Source of the DNA: Pseudosulfitobacter pseudonitzschiae
GTDB lineage: Bacteria; Pseudomonadota; Alphaproteobacteria; Rhodobacterales; Rhodobacteraceae
DNA: 64,000 nt
NCBI RefSeq assembly: GCF_900129395.1
Contig: NZ_FQVP01000006.1
Span: forward strand, 1 to 64,000
Reading direction: 5' to 3'
Below are positions 9,152 to 18,200 of this stretch, piece by piece (the first letter of the stretch is position 1; each line of letters begins with the position of its first letter). The notes under the pieces are model-generated. The model was not told where the DNA came from. It saw only the letters and a program-made list of their open reading frames with translations, and made no database searches. Made by a program: the position numbers and the translations under genes.

Positions 9152-11656
9152 ATGGATATAGTCCTGGTTACCACGATCATTGCTTCACTCTTCCTCGTCA
9201 TCGGCGTGGCAGAGCCGCTCGCGGCGCGTTTGCGCCTGCCTTTCAGTGTGATCCTTGCCATGCTTGGCATTCTGATCGGGGGCGGCGCGATCTTCTTCCT
9301 GCGCACCGAGTTGACGGACGCGCTGAATCCCATCGCCGAGGCGATCCTGGGGCTGCCGATCCGGTCCAACGTCTTCCTTTATGTCTTCCTGCCGACGTTG
9401 CTGTTCCAGGCGACGCTGGGGATGAACCTGCGCCGAATGCTTGACGACTGGGTCCCGATCCTTGTTCTGGCTGTCGTCGCTGTGGTGGTGGCCACGCTGA
9501 CCGTGGGCTATGCGCTTTCATGGGCCAGTTCGCTGCCGCTGGCGGCCTGTCTTCTGATCGGGGCGATCGTATCGACCACTGACCCATCGGCGGTTGTCTC
9601 TATCTTTCGTTCGATCTCGGCACCGCGTCGTCTGGCGCGGATCATCGAGGGTGAGAGCCTTTTGAATGACGCGGCCGCCATCGCGCTCTTTGGCCTCTTC
9701 ATCGGCTTCGTGATGCTGGGCGTGCCCGACCCGAACCTCAGCGACGCGCTGATGCGTTTTCCGATGCTGATCGCCGGTGGCGCACTGACAGGCTGGCTGG
9801 CCGCACGGCTCGCGGTCGGGATCATGGCGTTTTTCAACGGCCATGAACTTGCGCAAATCTCGATCTCGGTGGCACTGCCGTATCTGGTCTATATCGGCGC
9901 AGAGCAGAGTATAGGGGCGTCAGGGGTGATCGCGGTCGTCACCGCGGGGCTGACGCTGAACCTGACCGGGCCGGGGCGATTGCCGCCGCAGGCCTGGGCA
10001 AATCTGCGCGAGCTTTGGGGTGTCCTGGCCCATTGGGCGGGGGCGTTGATCTTTATTCTTGCCGCCCTTCTGATCCCGCGCCTTCTGGAAGGGGTCCGCG
10101 TTACAGACTTTGCCCTGATCGGCGTGGTGATCGTGGCCGCCATCGCGGCACGGGCGCTGATCTTGTTCGGATTGCTGCCGCTTCTGACCTCCTTGCGGAT
10201 CTCGCCCGCCATCGAAAGGCCCTACCGCGCCGCCATCCTCTGGGGTGGCCTTCGGGGCGCGGTTACGCTGGCGCTTGCGCTGGCCGTCACCGAAAGCCTC
10301 CGCGTACCGCTTGAAGTCAAACGGGTGGTGGGCATCCTGGCCACCGGTTTCACGCTGTTCACACTCGTGGTGCAGGGTACGACGTTGCGGTCCGTGATCG
10401 GCTGGCTCGGCCTTGACCGGCTCTCCCCCATCGACGAGGCGCTGTCGCGGCAGGTCGTGGCGGTTGCGCTGCAAACCGTGCGCGAGGACGTCGCACGCGC
10501 CACCGAAAACTACGAACTGACGCGCGACATCGTTCGCTCCGAGGCCAAGCAGTTCGGCGAACGACTGGACGAAACCGTCAAAGCCGCCGAGGACAGCGTC
10601 GGGATTCTGGATCGCGACCGGATCACGCTGGGGCTGATTGCGCTTGCCGGTCATGAACGTGACACCATTCTGGCGCGGGTGCGCGAGCGCACGATCACCG
10701 CCCGGATGGCAGAGCAGGTTCTGTCGGATGCCGACCGTCTTATCGAAGGGGCGCAGGCGGGCGGACGCAGTGGATACCAACTCGCCGCCCGTCGCAGCGT
10801 GGCTTATGGCAAAGTGTTCCGATTGGCCGTGATGCTGCGCAATCGGCTGCGCCTTCCTGCACCGCTGGGCCGAATGACCGCAGACAGGTTCGAGCTTTTG
10901 TTGTCGCAGCGGCTGATCCTGCGCGACCTTAGCCTGTTCATCGACAATCGCATCGTCCGCATCCATGGGCGGCGGGTGGCCGACCTTTTGCACGAACTGC
11001 TGTCGCGCCGGATCGAAGCTGTGGAAACCGCGCTTGAGGGACTGCGCCTGCAATATCCCGGCTATGCCGAGAAGCTGGAACGTCGCATTATCCGTCGCAC
11101 CGCGTTGCGCTTTGAGGAACGCGAATACATGGCGATGCGCGAAGACGGGCTGATCGGGGCCGAGGTCTACACCGCGCTTATGCAGTCACTGGCGGCACGG
11201 CGCGCCGCGGCGGAAGATCGCCCGCGCCTCGATATCGCGCTCCAGCGTGAGGAACTCGTCAAACAATTTCCACTGTTCGCAGATTTTGACGAAACGGCGC
11301 TGAAACGGTTGGGCCGCGCCCTCCAGACCCGCTATGTCAACGCCGGGGATGCCATCATCCTCAAGGATAGCACGGCGAAAAGCGTGTTCTTTATTGCCTC
11401 GGGCGCCGTCGAACTGGAGAGCGCAGGAAAAACCCTGCGGCTGGGACGTGGCGAGATGTTCGGCCAGTTGGCGATCCTGATGAACAAGACCCGCCGCGCC
11501 GAAGTACGGGCAATCGCGCCCTCGACGCTTCTTGTGCTGGACGAGGCGCGCTTTCGCCGCCTGCTGGATCAAAGCGAAACCGTGCGCAAAGCCGTGCTTG
11601 CCAGCGGCGAAAAACGCGGGGTTACGCTTGCTGGTCTTCAGTCCACCGACCCGTAG
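9152..11656 (+). CDS. CPA1-type sodium/proton antiporter with C-terminal cyclic-nucleotide-binding domain
   Basis: An 834-residue protein. The N-terminal ~410 residues are a multi-spanning Na+/H+ exchanger domain, with the CPA1 hallmark GESLLNDAAAI near residue 170 (ion-binding Asp) and the late WGGLRGAVTLALALAV segment near 365. A long cytoplasmic, mainly helical region follows (about 430-690). The last ~120 residues form a cNMP-binding beta-roll (from about 705, LFADFDETALKRLGRAL; GEMFGQLAIL phosphate-binding cassette). This suggests pH or Na+ homeostasis gated by a cyclic nucleotide. It is transcribed alone. The ribosome-binding site is weak. Confidence 0.88.
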   Translation: MDIVLVTTIIASLFLVIGVAEPLAARLRLPFSVILAMLGILIGGGAIFFLRTELTDALNPIAEAILGLPIRSNVFLYVFLPTLLFQATLGMNLRRMLDDWVPILVLAVVAVVVATLTVGYALSWASSLPLAACLLIGAIVSTTDPSAVVSIFRSISAPRRLARIIEGESLLNDAAAIALFGLFIGFVMLGVPDPNLSDALMRFPMLIAGGALTGWLAARLAVGIMAFFNGHELAQISISVALPYLVYIGAEQSIGASGVIAVVTAGLTLNLTGPGRLPPQAWANLRELWGVLAHWAGALIFILAALLIPRLLEGVRVTDFALIGVVIVAAIAARALILFGLLPLLTSLRISPAIERPYRAAILWGGLRGAVTLALALAVTESLRVPLEVKRVVGILATGFTLFTLVVQGTTLRSVIGWLGLDRLSPIDEALSRQVVAVALQTVREDVARATENYELTRDIVRSEAKQFGERLDETVKAAEDSVGILDRDRITLGLIALAGHERDTILARVRERTITARMAEQVLSDADRLIEGAQAGGRSGYQLAARRSVAYGKVFRLAVMLRNRLRLPAPLGRMTADRFELLLSQRLILRDLSLFIDNRIVRIHGRRVADLLHELLSRRIEAVETALEGLRLQYPGYAEKLERRIIRRTALRFEEREYMAMREDGLIGAEVYTALMQSLAARRAAAEDRPRLDIALQREELVKQFPLFADFDETALKRLGRALQTRYVNAGDAIILKDSTAKSVFFIASGAVELESAGKTLRLGRGEMFGQLAILMNKTRRAEVRAIAPSTLLVLDEARFRRLLDQSETVRKAVLASGEKRGVTLAGLQSTDP

Positions 11657-11688
11657 GGTATCTGATTGCAGGCGGTCAGAACCTAGGG

Positions 11689-12264
11689 TCACCTCTTGTC
11701 ATCGACCTGCCCGGCCATGTCCTTGTGATCGGACGCATCCACATAGACCGCCAGCCTGGCCTGCGTATGTGCAATGATCCCGTTTATCCTGGCAGGTGAC
11801 AGCCCATAGCGCCGCGCAATATCCTTTTGGCTTTCGACCCTCAGGCGATGCGCGAAAATGATGTCAGCCTCGCGCGCGGGCAATGCGCTCAGACCTTTGG
11901 CCAGCCGACCAAGCCGCTGTCTGTCCTGCAACTGCGTTTCGGCCGTGGGTCTGTCGCATAACAGATCATCATCCAGTTCAAGCGGCGTGATCCGTTCGCT
12001 GATCTCGCGGCGGCGATGATCCAGCGCCAGATTGCGCACGATCCGGCGCAGGAAACCGCGCGGGCTGGCGATCTCTGTGCCAATGGCCTTGCTGCTGAGA
12101 CAGCGCATGGCCGCATCCTGGACCACATCTTCGGCGCGGTCGCGATTGCCGATAATGCGCATCGCATCGCACAACAGCATTTCACGCTCGTCAATCAAAT
12201 GACGCAGCAGTTTTTGCCGTGTCAAAGCACAGCCAGCGGGGACAGGTTCTGATGATTTAGCCAT
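11689..12264 (-). CDS. ECF RNA polymerase sigma factor (FecI/RpoI-like)
   Basis: A 191-residue group 4 sigma factor. Region 2 is seen at about residues 15-80 (RIIGNRDRAEDVVQDAAMRC) and region 4 at about 125-180 (LPAREADIIFAHRLRVESQK, then DIARRYGLSPARINGII). The start at 12264 (MAKSSEP) is chosen because region 2 follows at the normal distance; 55 extra upstream in-frame residues look non-coding. It lies downstream of the siderophore biosynthesis operon on the same strand after a 182-base gap with its own motif copy. No FecR anti-sigma gene is adjacent, so control more like RpoI or PvdS (iron repression of the sigma gene) is likelier than FecI-FecR signalling. Confidence 0.85.
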   Translation of the reverse strand: MAKSSEPVPAGCALTRQKLLRHLIDEREMLLCDAMRIIGNRDRAEDVVQDAAMRCLSSKAIGTEIASPRGFLRRIVRNLALDHRRREISERITPLELDDDLLCDRPTAETQLQDRQRLGRLAKGLSALPAREADIIFAHRLRVESQKDIARRYGLSPARINGIIAHTQARLAVYVDASDHKDMAGQVDDKR

Positions 12265-12402
12265 CTTTAGCGCTTGAATGGGAAGGACAGGACAAAATGT
12301 CTGCCTAGCGCACAAGCTGAGTGGACCTGTGACCCCTTTACGCCCAACCCAAGGGCACCACAACCTGCCAGGCCGTCGGTGCGGGCAATTTTTCGCCAAA
12401 TA

Positions 12403-12417
12403 CGTGTATTTTCCACC
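12403..12417 (-). promoter_or_regulatory. Candidate siderophore promoter motif upstream of the sigma gene (copy 3)
   Basis: Read on the minus strand: GGTGGAAAATACACG, about 139 bases before the sigma-factor ATG. It matches the two copies in the MATE/MbtH divergent promoter (GGCGGAAAATTCACC) at 12 of 15 positions, all three sharing GGAAAAT then CAC. Consistent with a -35 element for the locus ECF sigma, implying autoregulation. The remainder of the 182-base gap shows nothing else recognisable. Confidence 0.45.
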
Positions 12418-12446
12418 CCTGCACGACACAGGGGCGGAACAACAGC

Positions 12447-13724
12447 TTATTCGGCCGCAATGGCAGAGGCAGATCCGTGCAGGGTTTCAAGCTGTTGCGC
12501 AATCTCGTCCGACCGCAGCGCCAGAACCGACAGCAAAGTGTCGCTTAGCCCGTGTGTCGGCTCGCTAAAGCCCTGAACGAAAATGCCCGGCTCGAACCTG
12601 TCCTTCATCGGCAAACGATAGTCACGATCCGGCGCTGACGCGGCCTGCCACGGGATCAGGTCTGACAGAACCGACTGGTCCAGCGCGCGGCGGTACCCTG
12701 TACCCAGAACCACAAGGTCGTAAGCCGCGACCTGCGACCCGGACGGCCCTGACAAGTGCAACCCGACCTGCGCACCCGCCTGTTGCGCCTCTTGCACCTG
12801 CGTCTCCGCCAACAGGCCCAGACGGTCTTCCCCGCGCACGTCCTGGGCATAAAGCGTTTCGTAGATCTGTTCGATCAGGTCCGCATCGGTCACCGCATAG
12901 TTTGTGGCCGCAAGGCTGTGCAGGGTCTGCGCCCGCGCCTTTTCCGGCAAACCGTGGAACCGGTCCGTTTGTGCGGGATCAAAGATCTCGTTCACAAAGG
13001 GCGTGTCATCCGATGGCTTGATGGCCCTGCCGCGCAGGATCATGTCGACCCGTGGCTGTTCGGGGCGGGCTGCAAGATCGGCAAAGACTTCGGCGGCGCT
13101 TTGGCCTGCGCCAATCACGGCAATGCGCTGGCCCGGCTTCAACCGGGGCACGACCTGCGAAAGATAGTCATTTGTGTGGAACACCCGGCCGCTGTCCCGC
13201 AAGGGCGCGAAAACCTCGGGCCAATGCGGCTTGCCGCCCGGTGCCAGCACCACGTTGCGGGCCATATGGCGCGTCTGCCTGCCGTCCGCGCCTTGGCTGT
13301 GCACCGCCAGATGGGTCACCCGGTCTCCCTTTTGCACCGGTTCGATGGCGGTGACCCGGCTGTCGTAATGGCAATTGGAAAACTGGCCCGCGATCCAGCC
13401 CAGATAGTCGTTGAACTCTTCCCGGCTGGGGAAAAACGTCTTGCGGTTGATAAAGCGCGACAGGCGTCCCTTGGCATGCAGATAGCTGAGAAACGAAAAC
13501 CCGCTGCGCGGATTGCGCAGGGACACCAGGTCTTTCAGGAAAGACACCTGCATATCGGTGCCCGCCAGCATCATGTCCGGATGCCAGGCAAAGGCCGGTT
13601 TTGCCTCAAGAAACCCTGCGCGCAAGCGGCTGCCGCGTTCGTGCAAGGCCACCGCCAGCGCAAGGTTCGAGGGGCCAAAGCCGATGCCGATCACATCCAG
13701 CGGTTGCGCATTCATATCATTCAT
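12447..13724 (-). CDS. L-ornithine/L-lysine N-monooxygenase (siderophore hydroxylase)
   Basis: A 425-residue flavin-dependent N-hydroxylating monooxygenase of the IucD/PvdA/RhbE family, making the N-hydroxy amine that becomes a hydroxamate iron ligand. The FAD motif GIGFGPSNLALA is at about residues 11-22, the substrate-binding segment MQVSFLKDLVSLRNPRS follows, the NADPH motif VIGAGQSAAEVFADL is in the middle, and the LGTGYRRAL block is near the end. The start at 13724 (MNDMN) has TCTCCT (AGGAGA on the coding strand) just upstream and an ATGA overlap with the acyltransferase gene. Ornithine versus lysine cannot be told by eye. Confidence 0.92.
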   Translation of the reverse strand: MNDMNAQPLDVIGIGFGPSNLALAVALHERGSRLRAGFLEAKPAFAWHPDMMLAGTDMQVSFLKDLVSLRNPRSGFSFLSYLHAKGRLSRFINRKTFFPSREEFNDYLGWIAGQFSNCHYDSRVTAIEPVQKGDRVTHLAVHSQGADGRQTRHMARNVVLAPGGKPHWPEVFAPLRDSGRVFHTNDYLSQVVPRLKPGQRIAVIGAGQSAAEVFADLAARPEQPRVDMILRGRAIKPSDDTPFVNEIFDPAQTDRFHGLPEKARAQTLHSLAATNYAVTDADLIEQIYETLYAQDVRGEDRLGLLAETQVQEAQQAGAQVGLHLSGPSGSQVAAYDLVVLGTGYRRALDQSVLSDLIPWQAASAPDRDYRLPMKDRFEPGIFVQGFSEPTHGLSDTLLSVLALRSDEIAQQLETLHGSASAIAAE

Positions 13725-14770
13725 CGGTTTTCTCCTGTGCCAAGCATGTTTGTCAGCGACAGGGCCAGCGGCGTGCCCTGCCCGGTGTCGGGTCGTGCCC
13801 AGATGCGGGATTCGAAAAAATGCTGGCGTTCCAACCGCACCAGCGTTGCGCGTTTGTGGGAAAAATCGAAATCGCGCACATGGGCAAAGCCGCCGCGCCC
13901 CAAGTTCCTGAGCTGTTTCAAGTGGCTTGCCTTCGGCTCGCCCATCAGGGCCTGCGTGCGCGGTTCGGCCAGAAACATGTAGTGCATCAGCGACGGCATC
14001 CACGCGGTGACATAATCCGCGCCGCGCATGTCATCCTCGCCGATCAGCACGTGCCAGCCGCGATCCCACGGATCGGCGTCATAGACGCCGCCAATCCGGT
14101 TTTCACGCGCCCAATACAGCTCGAAATAGCCAAAATCACGCCCGTCCAGGCTGCCGATCACCGGCAGGATATGCGGGTCTGCGATCAGGGTTTGCAGGGT
14201 GTCGCGGTGCGCCTCCAGCGTGCCCGCCTCTTCAAAGAATGCAGCGACGCGCGGGTCGTTCTGCCAGCGGTGAAAGGTGGCCAGATCGTCGATACAGGCC
14301 GCGCGCAGTTCAATGTGCTGGCCGAGCCATGGAATATAGCGGCGGTACAGGGGCCCTGCAGGTTTGGGCGGGCGCACGGGGTGGCGTCCGTTGGGGCCGG
14401 TGCGCCACAGCGTCGGCCAAGGGGGTGTCGGATGCATGATCCAGCGGTCGGGCACCTGCCAGAACGCCACCGGCAGCACCCAATGCGCCGTGCCAACGGC
14501 TGTTGCGACGCCCATCAACGCAAGCCGAGGCAGCAAGCCCGCCCAGTCCGCGCCGTCCAGCCGGATGGCCACCTCGCCGCCCTCTGCGCTGAGCGTCTCG
14601 AAAGCCGCGAGCGCCTGTGCGACGGTCAGATCCGGCGTCGCCCTCAGGCCCAGCCTGCCATCACCTGCATCGCTGAGAAGCAGTACAAGATCCGCCCCAA
14701 TCTGTACATGATCTTTGCCACGCTGCGCCACGGGGCGGTCTGTCAAAGGCATATCAAAAGCCACATTCAC
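13721..14770 (-). CDS. Siderophore biosynthesis GNAT-type N-acyltransferase (IucB/RhbD-like)
   Basis: A 349-residue protein with a variable N-terminal half and a C-terminal siderophore acetyltransferase domain (about 160-325): LRAACIDDLATFHRWQNDPR, then GYFELYWARENRIGG, DPWDRGWHVLIGEDDMRG and a closing GFAHVRDFDFSHKRATLVRL. This family acylates the hydroxylamine made by the neighbouring monooxygenase to give the hydroxamate. Its stop overlaps the monooxygenase start and its own start overlaps the esterase stop, both as ATGA. The acyl group (acetyl or longer) is not deducible. Confidence 0.9.
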   Translation of the reverse strand: MNVAFDMPLTDRPVAQRGKDHVQIGADLVLLLSDAGDGRLGLRATPDLTVAQALAAFETLSAEGGEVAIRLDGADWAGLLPRLALMGVATAVGTAHWVLPVAFWQVPDRWIMHPTPPWPTLWRTGPNGRHPVRPPKPAGPLYRRYIPWLGQHIELRAACIDDLATFHRWQNDPRVAAFFEEAGTLEAHRDTLQTLIADPHILPVIGSLDGRDFGYFELYWARENRIGGVYDADPWDRGWHVLIGEDDMRGADYVTAWMPSLMHYMFLAEPRTQALMGEPKASHLKQLRNLGRGGFAHVRDFDFSHKRATLVRLERQHFFESRIWARPDTGQGTPLALSLTNMLGTGENR

Positions 14771-15678
14771 GTCCTTTCTTTGATCTGTGGTGACGCAGGC
14801 CGGGCCTGCGTGTCAGCAAGGGCAAAAGCCCATCGAAGCGCGCGGTTCACCGCCACCGGCAGCACCGACATATGCGTCTCGTCGGGATAGATTTCGAACC
14901 GGGTCGCAACCCCGCGCGCCGACAGGGCCGTCGCCATCTCCTGCGCGGCGGCGACGGTGCGGGCCCTGGCCTTTTCCGCGCGCCTCTCGGCAGCTTCGGG
15001 TCCGCCGGCCTGAAACGGTGCCAACGCATCGCCCTCCCATTCCCCCGCTGAAAGATGCACCCGCAGCCGGTGTGATCCCGCGTCGAAACGATCCAGGTGT
15101 TGCAGCAAAAAGCTGTCTTCCCACGTGATCGCCGGGCTGGCTGCAATCCAGTTGGCAAAGGCATCGGGACGGGTGAACATCAGCCACAAGGCGAACAGAC
15201 CGCCAAAGGAATGGCCGAACAACGATTGCCGCGCCGGATCAAGCGCAACCTGACCGGCCAGAAAGCCGCGCACGTCTTCCAGCAGGAACCGCGCCATTTC
15301 CGCGCCGCCGCCGGTCCTGACCCTTGGTCCATCGGCGGCAAAGGGCGGATAGCTTTGACCCGGCGGCGGCCCCAGATCCCAGCTGCGGCGAAAGGAATCG
15401 TAAGCCGCGTCAGTCGGATAACCCACCGCGATCAGCACGCCCCAGCCCAGGTTGGTGCCCGTGGGCCAGAACGCCTGGGCGCGCATCACATCAACGGCCG
15501 TGCCGATCACCGCATTGCCATCCAGCAGCCACAGCGCGGGCCACCCATCGGCGGGGGCTTCGCCGGGCGGCACCCACAGGAACACACGCCGAATGTCGCC
15601 GGTCTGGCTGTCTTTCAGGTCGAACCAACGGGTGCCGCCACTGTCGGCCATGCCCTGCGCCACAACATCACGCATCAT
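14767..15678 (-). CDS. Alpha/beta hydrolase, siderophore esterase-like (IroE/BesA type)
   Basis: A 303-residue esterase-fold hydrolase. The nucleophile elbow GHSFGG (within LFGHSFGGLFALWLMFTRP) and a C-terminal DETHMSVLPVAVNRAL with the catalytic His are clear. The start at 15678 overlaps the upstream stop as ATGA. Such enzymes cut ester bonds in imported or nascent siderophores to release iron, which would fit an ester-linked product from the NRPS/thioesterase. No signal peptide is seen, so it probably works in the cytoplasm. Position fourth from the end of the biosynthesis/export operon. Confidence 0.85.
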   Translation of the reverse strand: MMRDVVAQGMADSGGTRWFDLKDSQTGDIRRVFLWVPPGEAPADGWPALWLLDGNAVIGTAVDVMRAQAFWPTGTNLGWGVLIAVGYPTDAAYDSFRRSWDLGPPPGQSYPPFAADGPRVRTGGGAEMARFLLEDVRGFLAGQVALDPARQSLFGHSFGGLFALWLMFTRPDAFANWIAASPAITWEDSFLLQHLDRFDAGSHRLRVHLSAGEWEGDALAPFQAGGPEAAERRAEKARARTVAAAQEMATALSARGVATRFEIYPDETHMSVLPVAVNRALRWAFALADTQARPASPQIKERT

Positions 15679-16841
15679 GCTGCAGCCTCTGCTGCCGCGT
15701 GCAAGGCCGTGCGCAGGTCGTCCATCAGCAATGCCGCAGGTTCCAGCCCCGCCGCCAACCGGATGGTGCGCGGGCTGACGCCAAAGCGTTGGAACACATT
15801 TGCCGCCCCCGCCAATCCGCAGGCCGCCTGCCCCGGTACGATCAGGCTTTCGGGTCCGCCCCAGCTGACCCCGATACGGATGGTGCGCAGCGCATCGCAA
15901 AAGCGCGCCACATCCAGGCCCGCCGCCAGATCAAAGGCAAACAACCCGCCAAAACCGCTGAGCCCCTCGGGGCGGGTCGCCAGCAATCCGGGATGATGCA
16001 CGGCTGTGACCTGCGGATGGTCCGCCAGCCCGCGCGCCAGCTCCAGACCGGTCTGCATATGGCGTGCCATCCGCATATCCAGCGTGCGCATCCCGCGCAG
16101 CACCAGAAACGCATCCATCGGGGACATCCGTCCGCCGAACAGGTGGGTGGCCTCATGGTCGATGGCCTGGATCATCTCGCGCGATCCCGTGACCAGCCCG
16201 CCCAGCGTGTCGCTGTGGCCCGACAGGTATTTCGACGCCGCATGCACCACCAGATCGACGCCCAGATCATGCGGGCGCTGGTACAGGGGTGTGGCCCAGC
16301 TGTTGTCGATCACCGAAACCACCCCAAGCCGCCGCGCCTCGGTCGCGATGGCCCGCAGGTCTTGCAGACGAAAGGTCCACGAGGTCGGGCTTTCCAGATA
16401 GACCAGTCGCGCGCCCGCCAAGGCGTCAACCATCGCCTGCGTGTCGGTGCCGTCGATGTAAACCGTTTCAACCCCGAACCGCGCCAGCACCGTTTCGAAC
16501 AGGCGGAACGCGTCTGAATACAAATGCTCGACCGCAACGATGCGGTCACCGGCCTGTACAAAAGGCAGCACCGCGCCGCAAATCGCCGCCATCCCCGACG
16601 AAAACCCGCGTGCCGCTTCGCCACCTTCCAGCCGCGCAATCAGGTCTTCCAGTTCGCAGACTGTCGGGTTGTCGCCGCGCGAATAGATGAACCTGTCAGA
16701 GCGTCCGGCAAAGACATCCTCGATCTGGGCATAGCTGTCGAACAGGAACGAACTGCTTTGAAAGATCGGCGTGGCGCTGGCGTCATGGGGCACGGGACGG
16801 CTCGGTGAAATCAGATCGGGTGTGGGGGGTGTTCGCGTCAT
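15675..16841 (-). CDS. PLP-dependent Cys/Met-metabolism enzyme (MetC/cystathionine lyase-like)
   Basis: A 388-residue fold-type I PLP enzyme of the trans-sulfuration family. It has the SRGDNPTVCELEDLIARLEG substrate/PLP loop, SSGMAAI (cofactor phosphate), VIDNSWATPL (Asp to the PLP ring nitrogen) and the Schiff-base Lys204 in ASKYLSGHSD. Length is normal for cystathionine beta- or gamma-lyases. The start at 16841 is fixed by ATGA overlap with the MATE gene; its stop overlaps the esterase start. Full translational coupling to siderophore genes argues for a role in making or trimming the siderophore precursor, but which reaction is unknown. Confidence 0.88.
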   Translation of the reverse strand: MTRTPPTPDLISPSRPVPHDASATPIFQSSSFLFDSYAQIEDVFAGRSDRFIYSRGDNPTVCELEDLIARLEGGEAARGFSSGMAAICGAVLPFVQAGDRIVAVEHLYSDAFRLFETVLARFGVETVYIDGTDTQAMVDALAGARLVYLESPTSWTFRLQDLRAIATEARRLGVVSVIDNSWATPLYQRPHDLGVDLVVHAASKYLSGHSDTLGGLVTGSREMIQAIDHEATHLFGGRMSPMDAFLVLRGMRTLDMRMARHMQTGLELARGLADHPQVTAVHHPGLLATRPEGLSGFGGLFAFDLAAGLDVARFCDALRTIRIGVSWGGPESLIVPGQAACGLAGAANVFQRFGVSPRTIRLAAGLEPAALLMDDLRTALHAAAEAAA

Positions 16842-18163
16842 ACAGAGGCTCCGGTGGGTGAGAGGGGGAAAAGGGCGGCACGGATCGGGACCAGCGCCAG
16901 AAAGGCGGCCAGCCAGGCCGCAACAAGAACGGATATGGCGATACCGACGGGGCCGAACAGCGGCACCAGCAGCGCCATCGACGGCCACAGCAGCCAGCCC
17001 ATCGGCGCAAGACCCAAAAGCGTCGCCATCCGTGGCTGCACAGTGGCTTGCAGGCTGATCTGTGCACACAGGCGCAGCGCAACCGCAGGCAGAGACAGGG
17101 CCAGATATGACAGCATCTCGGCGGCCTGTGCGACGGTGTCAGGATCAACCACGAACAGGCGCACCAACGGGCGCGCACCCATACTGAACAGTATGGAAAG
17201 CGCTGCGGTAATCGCGCCGCACATGCACAGAATCCTGCGCAGGGTGGCCGCGAAACGCGCGGCATTGGCGCGGCCATGCGCGTGGGACAGGATCGGCTGA
17301 ACGCCAATGGCAAACCCTTCCAGCGGCAGCATCACGACAAAGACCAGACGCAGCGCGAGCCCCAAGGCTGCCACCTCATCCGCACCGCCGAACGCGGTGG
17401 CGATGCGCAGCAGCGCCATCAGGCTTATCGTTGTGACCGCGACCGCCACCGCCTCGGGCAACCCGACGCGCAGCACCGGCGCCAACAGGCGCAGCGGGCC
17501 AAGGGTCGGGCGACCGCGCGGGGTGTGAAAATGCCACGCCCAGACGCACAGGGTGACGCCCTGCGCGCACAGCGTCGCCCACGCCGCCCCCGCCAAGCCA
17601 AGGTTCAGACCAAAGATGAACAAAGGATCAAGGAGGATGTTCAGACCAAAACAAAGGCCCAGTGTTTTCAGGCTGAAGGCTGCATTGCCGCGCCCGATGG
17701 CCAGGAAATCGCACAGGATCTGCAGGATCGCACAGCCGATGGTCAGGGCCTGTATCAGCAGGTAGGGCCGCGCCGTTGCCAGCAATGCGCCACGTGCGCC
17801 CAACAGGTGCAACACCCCTTCGCCAAAGCTCCACAGCCCGCCGACAGCACAGACCGCCAGCACCAGCGCGGCCGTCATCGACAGACCCGCAACGGCGCGC
17901 GCCTGATCCGGCCGCCCTGCGCCCAATGATCTGGCCGTCGCACTGGCAGCCCCTATGCCCAGCCCGATGCCCGCCGCCGCAACCAGCCCGGCAAGCGGTG
18001 CCAGCACCACAAGGGCCGCCAGCGCGTCCGATCCCAGACGCCCGACAAAGGCCGCATCCACCGCCTGATGCAACGCATTCAGCGACAGCCCCGCCATCGC
18101 GGGCAGGCCCAGCCGCCACATCAGGCGGTACAGGTCGGGATCGGACAGATCGCTGTCGGCCAT
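16838..18163 (-). CDS. MATE-family efflux transporter, probable siderophore exporter
   Basis: A 441-residue polytopic membrane protein with about 12 hydrophobic segments in two similar halves, beginning RLMWRLGLPAMAGLSLNALH and containing DAAFVGRLGSDALAAL, the typical MATE opening. The start at 18163 has AAGGAGA upstream on the coding strand. It is the first gene of the leftward siderophore operon (MATE, PLP enzyme, esterase, acyltransferase, hydroxylase, all joined by ATGA overlaps). Export of the finished siderophore is the likely role from position. Confidence 0.9.
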   Translation of the reverse strand: MADSDLSDPDLYRLMWRLGLPAMAGLSLNALHQAVDAAFVGRLGSDALAALVVLAPLAGLVAAAGIGLGIGAASATARSLGAGRPDQARAVAGLSMTAALVLAVCAVGGLWSFGEGVLHLLGARGALLATARPYLLIQALTIGCAILQILCDFLAIGRGNAAFSLKTLGLCFGLNILLDPLFIFGLNLGLAGAAWATLCAQGVTLCVWAWHFHTPRGRPTLGPLRLLAPVLRVGLPEAVAVAVTTISLMALLRIATAFGGADEVAALGLALRLVFVVMLPLEGFAIGVQPILSHAHGRANAARFAATLRRILCMCGAITAALSILFSMGARPLVRLFVVDPDTVAQAAEMLSYLALSLPAVALRLCAQISLQATVQPRMATLLGLAPMGWLLWPSMALLVPLFGPVGIAISVLVAAWLAAFLALVPIRAALFPLSPTGASV

Positions 18164-18200
18164 GCGTTTCTCCTTGTCTTGGTCACAGGACGCGGCAGCG

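Noticed and set aside
12265-12429. In-frame N-terminal extension of the sigma factor
   Set aside because: The extra 55 residues are Cys/Arg/Pro-rich, unlike sigma N-termini, and span the candidate promoter motif.
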